Made by a program: the position numbers and the translations under genes. The notes beneath the pieces were generated by a model. The model searched no databases. It was not told the origin of the DNA and worked only from the letters and a program-made list of their open reading frames with translations. From NCBI RefSeq assembly GCF_003625475.1, contig NZ_RAIQ01000001.1:1-64000 (forward strand): a DNA stretch of 64,000 bases, given 5' to 3'. Shown one piece after another: positions 23,644-33,110 of the stretch. Position 1 is the first letter of the stretch. Each line of letters starts with the position of its first letter. This stretch comes from Butyrivibrio sp. X503 (GTDB lineage: Bacteria > Bacillota > Clostridia > Lachnospirales > Lachnospiraceae).

Positions 23644-24840
23644 ATGATCAAGACAAACGAAGCATTGACCTTTAGTGAAGACCACATAGTACATTCTCTT
23701 CCGAAGATACTCGGATGTTCCAATCAAGATATCCTTTTTATCGATATAGAGACAACAGGACTATCACTTCGAAGCTCCGATCTGTATCTTATCGGATTGT
23801 CTTTTTATAAGGACGGAAAATGGCAGATAACTCAGTTCTTTGCTGAGGATATCAATCAGGAAAAAGAGATCCTGGAAGCCTTTTTGGATTTTTCAAAAGG
23901 CTTTACGAAAATCCTGCACTACAACGGTGACAGATTTGATCTTCCTTATATAAAAATCAAGCTCGAAAAGTACAATCTTCCCGATGCCTTTGAAAGTATG
24001 GATTCAATCGATATATACAAAAAGATCGGTCCGTACAAAAGACAGCTCGGGCTCATGGACTGTAAGCAAAAAACAATCGAGCTCTATCTTGGCATCAACA
24101 GAGAAGATAAATACGACGGCGGAAAACTGATCCCCATCTATAAAAACTACGAACAGAGCAAAAATCCCGAAGCGCTTAAGCTTCTTCTTTTGCACAACTT
24201 TGAAGACGTAAAGGGCATGTTCGGAATCCTTCCGATGCTCCAATACAGTACGTTCTTCGCGATGTTCAAAAATCTCCCCAAGGTATCGGTAAGAACGGAT
24301 GACGATATCGATGACGAGAAATACTGTTCCGACTGGGTTTCCAAGCTCCCCGTCAAGGCCGTCAAGGTTCAGGCCAATCAATATGACGACATGGACGGCA
24401 ATTCAAGAAAAGAAATCTTCATGAAGCTAAGCATGGCTATGGCGCTTCCGTGTGCGCTTACCGGCAACTACGAAGGCTTTTATCTAAAGACAAACGGAAG
24501 TGAAGCGACTCTGAGACTTCCTCTATACGAGGATGAGCTTAAGTACTTCTATTCCAACTACAAAGATTATTTCTATCTTCCAAAAGAAGATATGGCAATA
24601 CATAAGTCTATCGCTTCATTCGTAGACAAGGCGTATCGCGAGAAGGCAAAGCCCGAGACCTGCTATACCAAAAAGGAAGGTCAGTTCCTTAAGGAATGGG
24701 ATCTCGTGTTTGCTCCTTTCTTCAAAAAAGACTACGAAGATAAAAACTTCTACTTCGATCTAAACGAAAATATGAAAAAGAGCCGTTTCGCAATGAGCTT
24801 GTATGCCTCTCACGTTATGGCCAAGATACTTGAAATATGA
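23644..24840 (+). CDS. YprB-like ribonuclease H-like (DEDD) domain protein
   Basis: A 398-residue protein starting at ATG 23644 (an upstream GTG at 23596 has no support). Residues ~33-190 form an RNase H-like exonuclease domain. IDIETTGLSLRSSDLYLIGL gives the D-x-E pair, HYNGDRFDLPYIK a second Asp, and LLLLHNFEDVKGM the last. The C-terminal half is an alpha/beta region typical of clostridial YprB-like proteins of unknown function. It is transcribed divergently from the rnf operon. TGATACAAT just upstream resembles an extended -10. Confidence 0.85.
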   Translation: MIKTNEALTFSEDHIVHSLPKILGCSNQDILFIDIETTGLSLRSSDLYLIGLSFYKDGKWQITQFFAEDINQEKEILEAFLDFSKGFTKILHYNGDRFDLPYIKIKLEKYNLPDAFESMDSIDIYKKIGPYKRQLGLMDCKQKTIELYLGINREDKYDGGKLIPIYKNYEQSKNPEALKLLLLHNFEDVKGMFGILPMLQYSTFFAMFKNLPKVSVRTDDDIDDEKYCSDWVSKLPVKAVKVQANQYDDMDGNSRKEIFMKLSMAMALPCALTGNYEGFYLKTNGSEATLRLPLYEDELKYFYSNYKDYFYLPKEDMAIHKSIASFVDKAYREKAKPETCYTKKEGQFLKEWDLVFAPFFKKDYEDKNFYFDLNENMKKSRFAMSLYASHVMAKILEI

Positions 24841-24883
24841 TTACATAAAAAAAGATTGAGCGGACTGAGTGCCACTTAATTTC

Positions 24884-24934
24884 AAACAGAACAGCGGCCC
24901 GGGGGAATATGCCACCCGAGCCGCTGCTCTGTTT
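24884..24934. terminator. Long hairpin between convergent genes
   Basis: The arms AAACAGA-CAGCGGC..GGG and CCCG.GCCGCTG.TCTGTTT pair almost fully over about 20 bp. It lies between the ends of the YprB-like gene and cheR and probably stops transcription in both directions, though neither side has a long T run. Confidence 0.75.
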
Positions 24935-24958
24935 AGATGTAGAGTTAGGAGAAAACTA

Positions 24959-25744
24959 TTAGGCTTTAGGCTTCTCGTAATAGAAGGAGTTTTTACGAAC
25001 GAAGCCTATTTCTTTATAATTGATTATCTGCTCCGTGCTTCCGATAAAGAGGATTCCGCCGGGAGCAAGTGAATCATAGTATTTTCTGAATATCTCGTCC
25101 TTGGCTTCCTCTGTAAAATATATAAGCACGTTTCTGCAGACGATAAGGTGAAGATCCTTTGGATAAGGATCGCGAAGGAGATCTGATTGTTTAAAGGTAA
25201 CCCTTGATTTGATCTCATCCGACACCTTCATCTTACCGTCTTCCGTCTCGGTAAAATACTTTTTCTTAAAGTCCTCCGGGACTCCTGCAACTTCTTTTTT
25301 ATCGTAAATAGCCGCTTTTGCTTTCGCAAGAACAACGGCGTCAAGATCCGTAGCAAGTATGCTCACCTGATTAAGCGGCATATGCTTTGAAAGCAACATA
25401 ACTATCGTGTACGGCTCATCACCCGTTGAACATGCAGCGCTCCATATCTTAAGGTTCTTTCCGAATTTACCCATGAGCTCCGGAACCATCTCTTTATCCA
25501 TAAGGTTCCACTGATCCACATTTCTGAAAAACTCGGAGACATTGATGGTAAGGTACGAAACAAAAGCATCGAGTGCTTCTCTGTCTTTTTTGATAAGCTC
25601 TGCAAATCCGTCATATCCTTTGACGTCATACTTTCCGATCAGTGTATCGATCCTTCTCTTCATCTGCTTTTCTTTGTAAGCATTAAGATCAATCTTTGTC
25701 AGATCATAAACCGCTTTCTTAAACCACTCATAATCGTATGCCAT
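24959..25744 (-). CDS. cheR: CheR-type chemoreceptor methyltransferase
   Basis: A 261-residue protein with the CheR N-terminal helical domain followed by the SAM-dependent methyltransferase domain. WSAACSTGDEPYTIVMLL is the SAM-binding loop; ILATDLDAVVLAKAKAAIY and LHLIVCRNVLIYFTEEAKDE follow in order. It methylates glutamates of chemoreceptors. The start at 25744 has AGGAGG 10 bases upstream; a GTG three codons earlier is too close to that site. It is monocistronic here, apart from other che genes. Confidence 0.93.
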   Translation of the reverse strand: MAYDYEWFKKAVYDLTKIDLNAYKEKQMKRRIDTLIGKYDVKGYDGFAELIKKDREALDAFVSYLTINVSEFFRNVDQWNLMDKEMVPELMGKFGKNLKIWSAACSTGDEPYTIVMLLSKHMPLNQVSILATDLDAVVLAKAKAAIYDKKEVAGVPEDFKKKYFTETEDGKMKVSDEIKSRVTFKQSDLLRDPYPKDLHLIVCRNVLIYFTEEAKDEIFRKYYDSLAPGGILFIGSTEQIINYKEIGFVRKNSFYYEKPKA

Positions 25745-25891
25745 AGATGCCACCCCTCCTGATCGGTCTGTACTTTTTAGAATCTAATACCATTTTATAA
25801 TATAGTGAAATGTATGTAAAATTAAATAATTATAAACGGCATCTCATATATATTTATTAGAATACAATAACCTTTATTGCAGAAAACATGC

Positions 25892-26983
25892 TTAGTCGTC
25901 TTCCGGCATCAGTTCATCCCCATACGTATATACTTCATCGGAGATTCCGAGCTTCTTACGATATTTCTCTTTAATGTCCCCTATCTCTTCTTCGGTACAA
26001 AGCTTCTTTCCCGGATCAATAAACACTTCAACGGCTTTTTCATAGGCTTCGTCTAAATCTGTTGAATTCTCATCACGTTGCTTATCAGGATTAATGTACT
26101 CAATATTTATAGTTACGTACTCTTTATCATCATAAAAAGTATATGAATTGATGAACATTCTAATGTCATCTCCGCCAATCCTAACCCCATTAATATTTAT
26201 CTCTTCATCCGGCCTCTCATGATATGTTTCGTATCCATATGAATCCCACTCATACCACAAATGATACTTTCCTTCAGCATCAAGATATCCGTTAAATCCT
26301 CCGTGAGTCATAGCCCCGCCCGAGCCTGATACATATATCATTCCGGAATATGTTATGACTGCGGATTGTCTGGCCCAAAAGTCCTGAATATAGCATATCT
26401 TCAGCTTTCCGCTAAAATTCTTTACTATCAGACTTAAGCCATATCCATGTGGATCTTCTTCATCATAAAAATCCACCAATAGTTCATAGCTTCCATCCAG
26501 CCCAAGATCAATATATCTCTCACTTAAGTACTCCGCATCGTACGGTATTTTGGTACGATCAATGTCTATCATTCTTTCAATTTCAGGCAATTTGTAGCTT
26601 TTTTGCCCGAAGGATAAACCAAACTGTTCGCAGTATTCACTGCAGTCCTCTGAACATTCTGCCTCTATTTCCCCACTGATAAATCCCAAATACAGCTTTT
26701 CAGACTCTTCATCAAGTGTGATCTCCGATCTATCTCTGCCGTCGATATAGTCCCTCCATATATCATACTGCGAAGGTTCTTCTGTTGAAAGCGCATTTCC
26801 CGAATTAACCGCTTCATCTATGGAGTCCGCTTCCGACGCTTGTTCCGTGGCTACAGTTATTCCTTCTGTGCTTTCCGATGATCCCGCGGCTACGCTTTCG
26901 ATCTTAGACACAGATGTACTGCTACCACAAGCGACAAGGCATAAACACAGCCCCAGTATCGGTAATAATCTCACTCTTTTCAT
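25892..26983 (-). CDS. Lipoprotein of unknown function, 363 residues
   Basis: Signal peptide with lipobox LVAC (Cys about residue 19), then a Ser/Glu-rich linker to about residue 70. The folded part contains CSEDCSEYCEQF and repeated acidic Tyr-rich strands (LDGSYELLVDFYDEEDPHGY, KYHLWYEWDSYGYETYHE). No known domain is recognised. It lies 38 bases downstream of the acyltransferase gene and is likely co-transcribed with it. Confidence 0.72.
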   Translation of the reverse strand: MKRVRLLPILGLCLCLVACGSSTSVSKIESVAAGSSESTEGITVATEQASEADSIDEAVNSGNALSTEEPSQYDIWRDYIDGRDRSEITLDEESEKLYLGFISGEIEAECSEDCSEYCEQFGLSFGQKSYKLPEIERMIDIDRTKIPYDAEYLSERYIDLGLDGSYELLVDFYDEEDPHGYGLSLIVKNFSGKLKICYIQDFWARQSAVITYSGMIYVSGSGGAMTHGGFNGYLDAEGKYHLWYEWDSYGYETYHERPDEEININGVRIGGDDIRMFINSYTFYDDKEYVTINIEYINPDKQRDENSTDLDEAYEKAVEVFIDPGKKLCTEEEIGDIKEKYRKKLGISDEVYTYGDELMPEDD

Positions 26984-27021
26984 TGTTTACTTCTCCTTTT
27001 TAATAAGCGTTTTTATATTTT

Positions 27022-28110
27022 TCAAGATGCAGCATTCAGTGCTCTGTACATATCAAGTCGTTTTTTTGCGTTTATCAGGACTGCGCAGCAGATTAGATCA
27101 AAGATGCATACCACAATCCAGTTATAAGAAACCATTCCCTTTAGAACACTCTTTTGCCAAAAGATCTTGCTATAGAAATTTATCGTGTAGTTAAAGCCCA
27201 TGATCACTATGGTGTTGCGTCCAAAGAACTTAAGGACCGCGCTTTTCCTAATCACGTTCTTAAACAAAAGAAGTACGAACACCGACATTGAAATGCTCCC
27301 CAAAATAAACAATGCCGGATACTTACCGAACTCTCTTAAATTGATGTCAACCTTGCCGTTAGCAAGTGTGCAAAGCACGAATACAGTCACAAGAGATAGC
27401 ATAAAAGTCGCAAAACAGAATGTCCTCTTTAAATGACCAAGTAGCATAACCTCGTCCGTCTTACTTGAACTTTCATAAGAATACATATCGGAAAACAATC
27501 TATCAAAAATAAATCTTAGATAAAATCCCACAAGCATAAAGCCCGCACCGATAAGCGATAATCCCATGTGCCATGGAAGGATCGGACTCTTTATCATATT
27601 AAGAGCTATATTAACTGCCCAAAAGCCTGCAAACATAGCGACTTTAAGCGCCCTGTTCTTTATCTTAAAAACAGCCCATACCACTATCGTACTTAAAAAG
27701 ATGCAAGGCAAAAACCACAGCGGTACGCTCGTGCCCATTCTCGCTTTCGTACTGTAGGAATAAAGCGCCCACAAAATGCTTCTTGCGCCTTCCTGCGTAA
27801 ACTCATCAAAGCTGTAGCCCGAAACAAGATCATAGATAAGCTCAAGTCCTATATTTATTCCGCACAGAATAAAATAAGGTATCAGGTAAGCCTTGAATTT
27901 ACTTACAACAAGCTCTTTAAAACCTTTTTCTTCCCATTTGCTTCTGTTATAAAGAAGTCCCGACAGTATAAAGAAAAACGGCATGTGGAAACCATATATA
28001 AGCTGCGTTAAAAGCTTCGGGGCGCCCGAATGTCCTATAAGCATTAGGATTATTACGGTGCCCCTCGCAATATCAATATATTCAGTTCGCGTTCTAGTAA
28101 GTTGTTTCAT
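27022..28110 (-). CDS. Acyltransferase family 3 membrane protein
   Basis: A 362-residue protein with about ten membrane helices. The N-terminal RTEYIDIARGTVIILMLIGH carries the Arg and His of the acyltransferase-3 family (OafA/NodX/WecH type), and MPFFFILSGLLYNRSKWEEK is the next conserved block. These enzymes move acetyl or other acyl groups onto surface glycans. The particular acceptor is unknown. Confidence 0.87.
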   Translation of the reverse strand: MKQLTRTRTEYIDIARGTVIILMLIGHSGAPKLLTQLIYGFHMPFFFILSGLLYNRSKWEEKGFKELVVSKFKAYLIPYFILCGINIGLELIYDLVSGYSFDEFTQEGARSILWALYSYSTKARMGTSVPLWFLPCIFLSTIVVWAVFKIKNRALKVAMFAGFWAVNIALNMIKSPILPWHMGLSLIGAGFMLVGFYLRFIFDRLFSDMYSYESSSKTDEVMLLGHLKRTFCFATFMLSLVTVFVLCTLANGKVDINLREFGKYPALFILGSISMSVFVLLLFKNVIRKSAVLKFFGRNTIVIMGFNYTINFYSKIFWQKSVLKGMVSYNWIVVCIFDLICCAVLINAKKRLDMYRALNAAS

Positions 28111-28121
28111 AGCATTATAAT

Positions 28122-28149
28122 ACGGGCAGCAAAAAGATTTGCTGCCCGT
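28122..28149 (-). terminator. Hairpin between the S1 protein and acyltransferase genes
   Basis: The arms ACGGGCAGCAAA and TTTGCTGCCCGT are perfect over 12 bp with a 4-base loop, 25 bases beyond the S1 stop. There is no U-tail on the minus strand. Instead ATTATAATGC follows, which could serve as a -10 for the next gene. Confidence 0.6.
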
Positions 28150-28174
28150 GCAAAAATTCTACTGTTCTAAATTA

Positions 28175-29317
28175 TTAGTTCTCTTCGTTCTGCTCAGCGA
28201 TAACCTTGTCGATATCTACTGATACAACATCGCCCTCTTCCTCAGCTGCTTCGTCTTCCTTCTCGGGAGCGAACATAGCCTTGATTGAAAGGCTGATCTT
28301 CTTCTCATCCTCGTTGAAATCAACGATCTTAGCTTCTACTTCCTGACCTACCTTAAGTACATCTGAAGGCTTCTCAACATGCTCTTTAGCAATCTGAGAA
28401 ACATGAAGAAGTGCATCGATTCCTGCCTCAAGCTCGATGAAAGCACCGAAGTCAGTCATTCTTGCAACTTTACCCTTAACTACGTTGCCTACTGCGTATT
28501 TCTCAGTAGCATCCTTCCAAGGGTTCTCGTCGTCAAACTTTCTTGAAAGAGCGATCTTGCTTCCGTCAATGCTCTTAACAAGAACCTTGACTGTATCGCC
28601 GATCTTAAATACTTTCTTAGGGCTCTCAACGCGTCCCCAGCTCATCTCTGAGATATGAAGGAGACCGTCTGCTCCACCGAGATCGATGAATGCACCGAAA
28701 TCAGTAACGTTCTTAACTACGCCGTCAACGACATCGCCAACCTTGATAGTATCGAACAACTTCTTAGCCTGCTCTGCCTTCTCAGCTGTAACAAGCATTC
28801 TTCTGTTACCGATATATCTGCGTCTCTTAGGATTGTACTCAGTTACAACGAACTGAATCTCCTGATCCTGATACTTGGAAAGATCTTTCTCATAGCTGTC
28901 TGAAACAAGACTTGCGGGGATGAAGATTCTGACTTCATCAACCACTACAGTAAGACCACCCTCGAGAACCTGAACAACCTTGGCTGTAAGAACTTCCTTG
29001 TTGTTGAATGCTTCTTCGATTCTCTTGTTTCCTCTGTCGATTGCGAGTCTCTTGTATGAAAGAATAACCTGTCCGTCTGCATCGTTGGTCTTAAGGACCT
29101 TAACGTCCATTGTGTCGCCAACCTTTACTGCAGTTGTAAGGTCAATGCTGTTATCGTTGCTATATTCGTTCTTGGTCAAGATACCATCGGACTTGTAACC
29201 AATGTTAAGGATTATCTCGTCAGGCTTAACGTCAATAACAGTTCCCTCAACAACCTCCCCTGTATGAATTGTTTTGAAAGATGCGTTAAGCAACTGTTCA
29301 AAAGTTTCTTCTGACAT
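28175..29317 (-). CDS. rpsA: S1 RNA-binding domain protein (ribosomal protein S1-like)
   Basis: A 380-residue protein of four S1 domains (about residues 15-85, 100-165, 185-255, 270-340). The last two are the most canonical (VTDFGAFIDLGGADGLLHIS, MTDFGAFIELEAGIDALLHV). An acidic tail follows. The ATG at 29317 has AGGAGG 9 bases upstream, so the gene starts 20 bases inside the end of ispH. In clostridia these two genes are adjacent or even fused. It binds mRNA on the 30S subunit or acts as a related RNA chaperone. Confidence 0.93.
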   Translation of the reverse strand: MSEETFEQLLNASFKTIHTGEVVEGTVIDVKPDEIILNIGYKSDGILTKNEYSNDNSIDLTTAVKVGDTMDVKVLKTNDADGQVILSYKRLAIDRGNKRIEEAFNNKEVLTAKVVQVLEGGLTVVVDEVRIFIPASLVSDSYEKDLSKYQDQEIQFVVTEYNPKRRRYIGNRRMLVTAEKAEQAKKLFDTIKVGDVVDGVVKNVTDFGAFIDLGGADGLLHISEMSWGRVESPKKVFKIGDTVKVLVKSIDGSKIALSRKFDDENPWKDATEKYAVGNVVKGKVARMTDFGAFIELEAGIDALLHVSQIAKEHVEKPSDVLKVGQEVEAKIVDFNEDEKKISLSIKAMFAPEKEDEAAEEEGDVVSVDIDKVIAEQNEEN

Positions 29318-30152
29318 AATTCTGAACCTCCTCAATAATGTTCTTTGGGGTTGATGCCCCGGCGGTAATCCCCACTAGCTTAACCGCTTTAGTTATATCT
29401 AAATGCAAGTCATCCAGTGTCTGAATAAAATATGTATCGGAACACTTCTTGCTGCATATTTCGTACAGTTTCCTGGAGTTAGAACTGTGCGCGCCACCAA
29501 TAACTATCATTACATCGGCTCTGGAAGCAATTTCTTCGGCCTCTGTCTGGCGTACCTCAGTAGCGTTGCATATAGTATTCACAATATTAATATTGTAACC
29601 GTTATTCCTAAAGATTTCAACGGTTTCTTGAAATTTATTCTTGTTAAATGTAGTCTGGGACACTATTGTGTAATCTTTGGTCTTGTCTCCTTCAAAGTTT
29701 ACGGCACTTTCAGGGGAGTCGACCACGTAAACTTCGCCTTTTGAATAGCTTACTATTCCCTCGACCTCCGGATGATTGGCAGAACCTATTACAATTATGC
29801 TCTTTCCCTTCTCGCTCTCCTCTTCCACGATCTTGTGAATACGCTTAACAAAAGGACAGGTGGCATCCATTATCTCAAGCCCGGTTTCCGCAAGCTTTTC
29901 ATAGGTCTCCTTAGTCACGCCGTGGGAACGGATGATGATCGTCCCTTCCGTCACACCTTTAAGCTCATCGACAGACTCTATGACCTTAACACCCTTTTTT
30001 TCAAGGTCGGAAACAACAGTCTCGTTGTGAATAATGGGACCGTAAGTAAAGATATTTTTTCCGGATTTATTATTTATCTGATCGTATACGGTCTCAACCG
30101 CCTTGGTAACTCCAAAGCAAAAGCCCGCATGCTCGGCAACTATAACTTCCAT
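29298..30152 (-). CDS. ispH: 4-hydroxy-3-methylbut-2-enyl diphosphate reductase
   Basis: A 284-residue Fe-S enzyme of the last MEP-pathway step, making IPP and DMAPP. The three cluster Cys residues are in AGFCFGV (residue ~12), DATCPFVKRIH (~95) and NTICNATEVRQ (~190). YGPIIHN and GSANHPEVEGI supply the conserved His residues, and GAHSSNSRKLYE the diphosphate-binding Ser/Asn. The start at 30152 has AGGAG 6 bases upstream. It overlaps the S1 gene and lies in the conserved cmk-ispH-rpsA cluster. Confidence 0.97.
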   Translation of the reverse strand: MEVIVAEHAGFCFGVTKAVETVYDQINNKSGKNIFTYGPIIHNETVVSDLEKKGVKVIESVDELKGVTEGTIIIRSHGVTKETYEKLAETGLEIMDATCPFVKRIHKIVEEESEKGKSIIVIGSANHPEVEGIVSYSKGEVYVVDSPESAVNFEGDKTKDYTIVSQTTFNKNKFQETVEIFRNNGYNINIVNTICNATEVRQTEAEEIASRADVMIVIGGAHSSNSRKLYEICSKKCSDTYFIQTLDDLHLDITKAVKLVGITAGASTPKNIIEEVQNYVRRNF

Positions 30153-30186
30153 AATCATCTCCTACCGCTCATATAGCGGCAATGTA

Positions 30187-30846
30187 TCATCCCTTGTAAA
30201 GAGTAATGATCTTATCAACCACCTCATCGATCGTCATATCCGATGAATCTACCAAGACCGCATCGTCTGCCTGTTTAAGAGGTGAAATGTCTCTGTGCAT
30301 ATCTCTGTAATCTCTCTCGATGATCTCTTTTTCGATCACATCGATATCACACTCAATTCCTTTTTCTGTAAGTTCTTTAAATCTTCTGTCCGCCCTTACC
30401 TTAGAGCTTGCGGTAAGATAAACCTTGCACTCGGCATTCGGAAGAACGACGGTTCCGATGTCTCTTCCGTCCATGACAACATCCGTAGTCTCCGCAAGCT
30501 TCTGCTGAAGCTCAACAAGCTTTTCCCTAACGTATCCGATGACGCTGATCGCCGAAGCCATGTTTCCGACTTCCTGGGTTCTTATAAGCCCGTTTACGTT
30601 TTCACCGTTAAGAAATACCATCTGCTCACCGTTCTCATGCTTGATGGTAATGTCTGCAACTTTACATTTCTCAACGATCTTTTCGGTCTCGTCCGCTCCG
30701 ATTCCCTCTTTTATCATAAAAAGAGCCATCGCACGGTACATTGCTCCCGTGTCCACATATATAAATCCAAGGTTCTTTGCCACGCGCCTTGCTATTGTAC
30801 TTTTTCCCGCTCCCGCAGGTCCGTCGATCGCAATCTGTTTACTCAT
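30187..30846 (-). CDS. cmk: Cytidylate kinase
   Basis: A 219-residue (d)CMP kinase with the P-loop GPAGAGKST near the N-terminus, the VDTGAMYRA CMP-binding motif and VMDGRDIGTVVLPNA. LTASSKVRADRRFKEL and RDMHRDISPLKQADDA form the lid and base-recognition regions. It is 18 bases after the flavoprotein gene and 34 bases before ispH. Confidence 0.97.
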   Translation of the reverse strand: MSKQIAIDGPAGAGKSTIARRVAKNLGFIYVDTGAMYRAMALFMIKEGIGADETEKIVEKCKVADITIKHENGEQMVFLNGENVNGLIRTQEVGNMASAISVIGYVREKLVELQQKLAETTDVVMDGRDIGTVVLPNAECKVYLTASSKVRADRRFKELTEKGIECDIDVIEKEIIERDYRDMHRDISPLKQADDAVLVDSSDMTIDEVVDKIITLYKG

Positions 30847-30864
30847 TTCTTTTAACTCCTAAAA

Positions 30865-32181
30865 TCATATTTCTCCGGCAGATGTTCCGGCAAGATGTCC
30901 CGTTGACCATGCAACCTGTAAGTTAAAACCGCCGGTCTCAGTATCAACGTCAATCACTTCTCCTGCAAAGAAAAGCCCTTTGACAAGCTTGGACTCCATC
31001 GTGGACGGATTGATCTCTTTTACGTCCACACCGCCTCTTGTGATGATAGCCTCGTTAAAGCTCCTCGTTCCGATAACGGTTATGGGAAGATTCTTGATAA
31101 GCCTTACAAAGCCAAGTCTCTCCTCTTTGGTGATATCGTGAACCGGTCTCTCCGGATCTATCCCGGATAAGCGTATCATAACAGGAACAAGTTTTGAAGG
31201 GAAAAGAGATCCGATAACATTTTTAAACTGTTTGTTCAGTCCCTCATCAAAGTCCCTGAGTACTCTCGTATCAAGCTGCTTCTCGGAAAGTGCGGGCTTA
31301 AGATCAAGTAAAAGTTCCGCCTTCATGTCTTTTTCATAGTGGCAGCTTGCGGTAAGAACAAGCGGTCCGCTTACTCCGAAGTGTGTAAAAAGCATCTCTC
31401 CAAAGCCCTCATACACAGGCTTTTTCTTCTTGGCATTCTTGTTATTATCTTCAGTGCCGCCTTTTTTGCCTTCATCTTTTCTGGATAAAAAGAGCTTTAG
31501 TCCGACATTCTTAAGTGACAGTCCCTGCAGCTCTCTGCACCAGTCTTCCTTTGTTTCGAAAGGAACAAGCGAGGGTCTCGGCTCTTTTACCGAGTGACCT
31601 GCCGACTTGGCAAAATCGTATCCGTCACCGGTCGAACCCGTCGAAGGATATGAAACTCCTCCCGTGCAAACAATAACGCTGTCGAATTCTTCTCGCATTA
31701 TCGGAGCATCGCCCTTTTTGGAAGAACCCGCTTTGTCCGCATAGGTTATGGCACTTACGCTTCCTCCGCTTGTCTCGACAGAAAGGACCTCGGTATCAAA
31801 CAAAACCTTTACTCCCGCCTTTTTTACGGCGTTAAAAAGAGTTCTTATGATATCCGAAGAATGGTCGGAAACGGGGAATACCCTGTCGCCTCTTTCTATC
31901 TTCAGTTTGCAGCCGTTACTTTCAAAAAAGTCCATAACGGCGGTATTGTCATAGTCATAAAAAGCACTGTAAAGAAATCTCGGATTTCTTTTTACGTGCT
32001 CAAAAAAATCCGTCTGATCACAGGCGTTTGTCACATTGCAGCGGCCCTTTCCCGTGATGTAGATCTTCTTTCCGGGCTTTTCGTTTTTCTCAAAAATAGT
32101 GACGCTCACGCTGCTATTCGCAGCAGCAAGCGCCGCCATCATCCCGGCTGCACCGCAGCCGATAATTGCAATTCTTTTCAT
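30865..32181 (-). CDS. HI0933/YhiN-family NAD(P)/FAD-dependent oxidoreductase
   Basis: A 438-residue flavoprotein. The N-terminal FAD-binding GCGAAGMMAALAA motif, the family signature YITGKGRCNVTN, and the second FAD motif near the C-terminus (GLFFAGEVIDVDTETGGFNL) are present. Bile-acid-converting BaiN belongs to this family, but most members have unknown substrates. A charged insert, DEGKKGGTEDNNKNAKKKKP (residues ~250-270), is unusual. The ATG at 32181 overlaps the RpiR stop as TGATG. Confidence 0.92.
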   Translation of the reverse strand: MKRIAIIGCGAAGMMAALAAANSSVSVTIFEKNEKPGKKIYITGKGRCNVTNACDQTDFFEHVKRNPRFLYSAFYDYDNTAVMDFFESNGCKLKIERGDRVFPVSDHSSDIIRTLFNAVKKAGVKVLFDTEVLSVETSGGSVSAITYADKAGSSKKGDAPIMREEFDSVIVCTGGVSYPSTGSTGDGYDFAKSAGHSVKEPRPSLVPFETKEDWCRELQGLSLKNVGLKLFLSRKDEGKKGGTEDNNKNAKKKKPVYEGFGEMLFTHFGVSGPLVLTASCHYEKDMKAELLLDLKPALSEKQLDTRVLRDFDEGLNKQFKNVIGSLFPSKLVPVMIRLSGIDPERPVHDITKEERLGFVRLIKNLPITVIGTRSFNEAIITRGGVDVKEINPSTMESKLVKGLFFAGEVIDVDTETGGFNLQVAWSTGHLAGTSAGEI

Positions 32182-33110
32182 CAATTGTTCTTCTTTCTGA
32201 GCGGTTCAAGCATCATTGGATCGTCGGATGCAAAATCAATCTCGTCATTGAGGTACACCTGATAGTTATTCCAAGTCTCCTCAAGCATCTTAAGATCCGC
32301 CTTGACCTCATTGGGCTTTCTCATACAAAGTGCGACCACAAGCGCATTTATAACACTAAGAGGCGCAACAAGTGAATCAACGATAGAAGCCATCTCGCTC
32401 TTTGCAAGGAGATTGCAGGACGAATACAGATTCATCGGAGAATGCACTGAATCCGTGATGGTGATCACCTTGGCATTTCTGTCATTGGCAAACTCCATGC
32501 ACTTTAAAGTCCTCATGGAATACCTCGGAAAGCTTATTCCGATGATCGCATCTCTGTCGCTTATTCTAAGCATCTGCTCAAACATCTCGGTAACGGAAGT
32601 TGTCTTTATGAGAACATTGTTGCCTCTTATCATGTTGAGATAAAAATGCAAGAAGTCCGCAAGCGGCTCGCAGCTTCTGATTCCGACGATATACAAGGTC
32701 TTCGCCTTTAAAATAATATCAACTGCTGTTTTAAATGCCGCTACATCTATACTGTTTATCGTATCTTCGAGATTGGATATATCAGAGCGCAGAATTGTAG
32801 AAAGAATCTCTCCTTCGTTGCTCTTACCAAACTTGCGGCCCACCTTCTCAACAGAACCGAATTTGTCCGTAACCCATACCGAAAGTGCCTTCTGAAAAGC
32901 AGGATATCCTTCGTATCCAAGGCTCATGGCAAATCTCACAACGGTAGATTCGCTCATTCCAACGATCTTACCGAGCTCCGCAGCCGTCATAAAAACAGCC
33001 TGCTCATAGTGATCGCATATGTATGTGGCAATGTTCTTTTTGCCCTTACTCATCCTTGAATAGCATTCATTTATTCTGGTTATTACATCAACATCGCTCT
33101 CGAATTTCAT
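32181..33110 (-). CDS. MurR/RpiR family transcriptional regulator
   Basis: A 309-residue protein. The N-terminal HTH (residues ~10-80, with GKIVGMSESTVVRFAMSLGY) is followed by a SIS sugar-phosphate-binding domain (TLYIVGIRSCEPLADFLHFY, IGISFPRYSMRTLKCMEFA). RpiR regulators sense phosphorylated sugars or amino sugars. It overlaps the TetR gene by 4 bases and the flavoprotein gene by one, so the three are translationally coupled. The uronate-enzyme genes 0.6 kb upstream are a plausible target. Confidence 0.9.
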   Translation of the reverse strand: MKFESDVDVITRINECYSRMSKGKKNIATYICDHYEQAVFMTAAELGKIVGMSESTVVRFAMSLGYEGYPAFQKALSVWVTDKFGSVEKVGRKFGKSNEGEILSTILRSDISNLEDTINSIDVAAFKTAVDIILKAKTLYIVGIRSCEPLADFLHFYLNMIRGNNVLIKTTSVTEMFEQMLRISDRDAIIGISFPRYSMRTLKCMEFANDRNAKVITITDSVHSPMNLYSSCNLLAKSEMASIVDSLVAPLSVINALVVALCMRKPNEVKADLKMLEETWNNYQVYLNDEIDFASDDPMMLEPLRKKNN

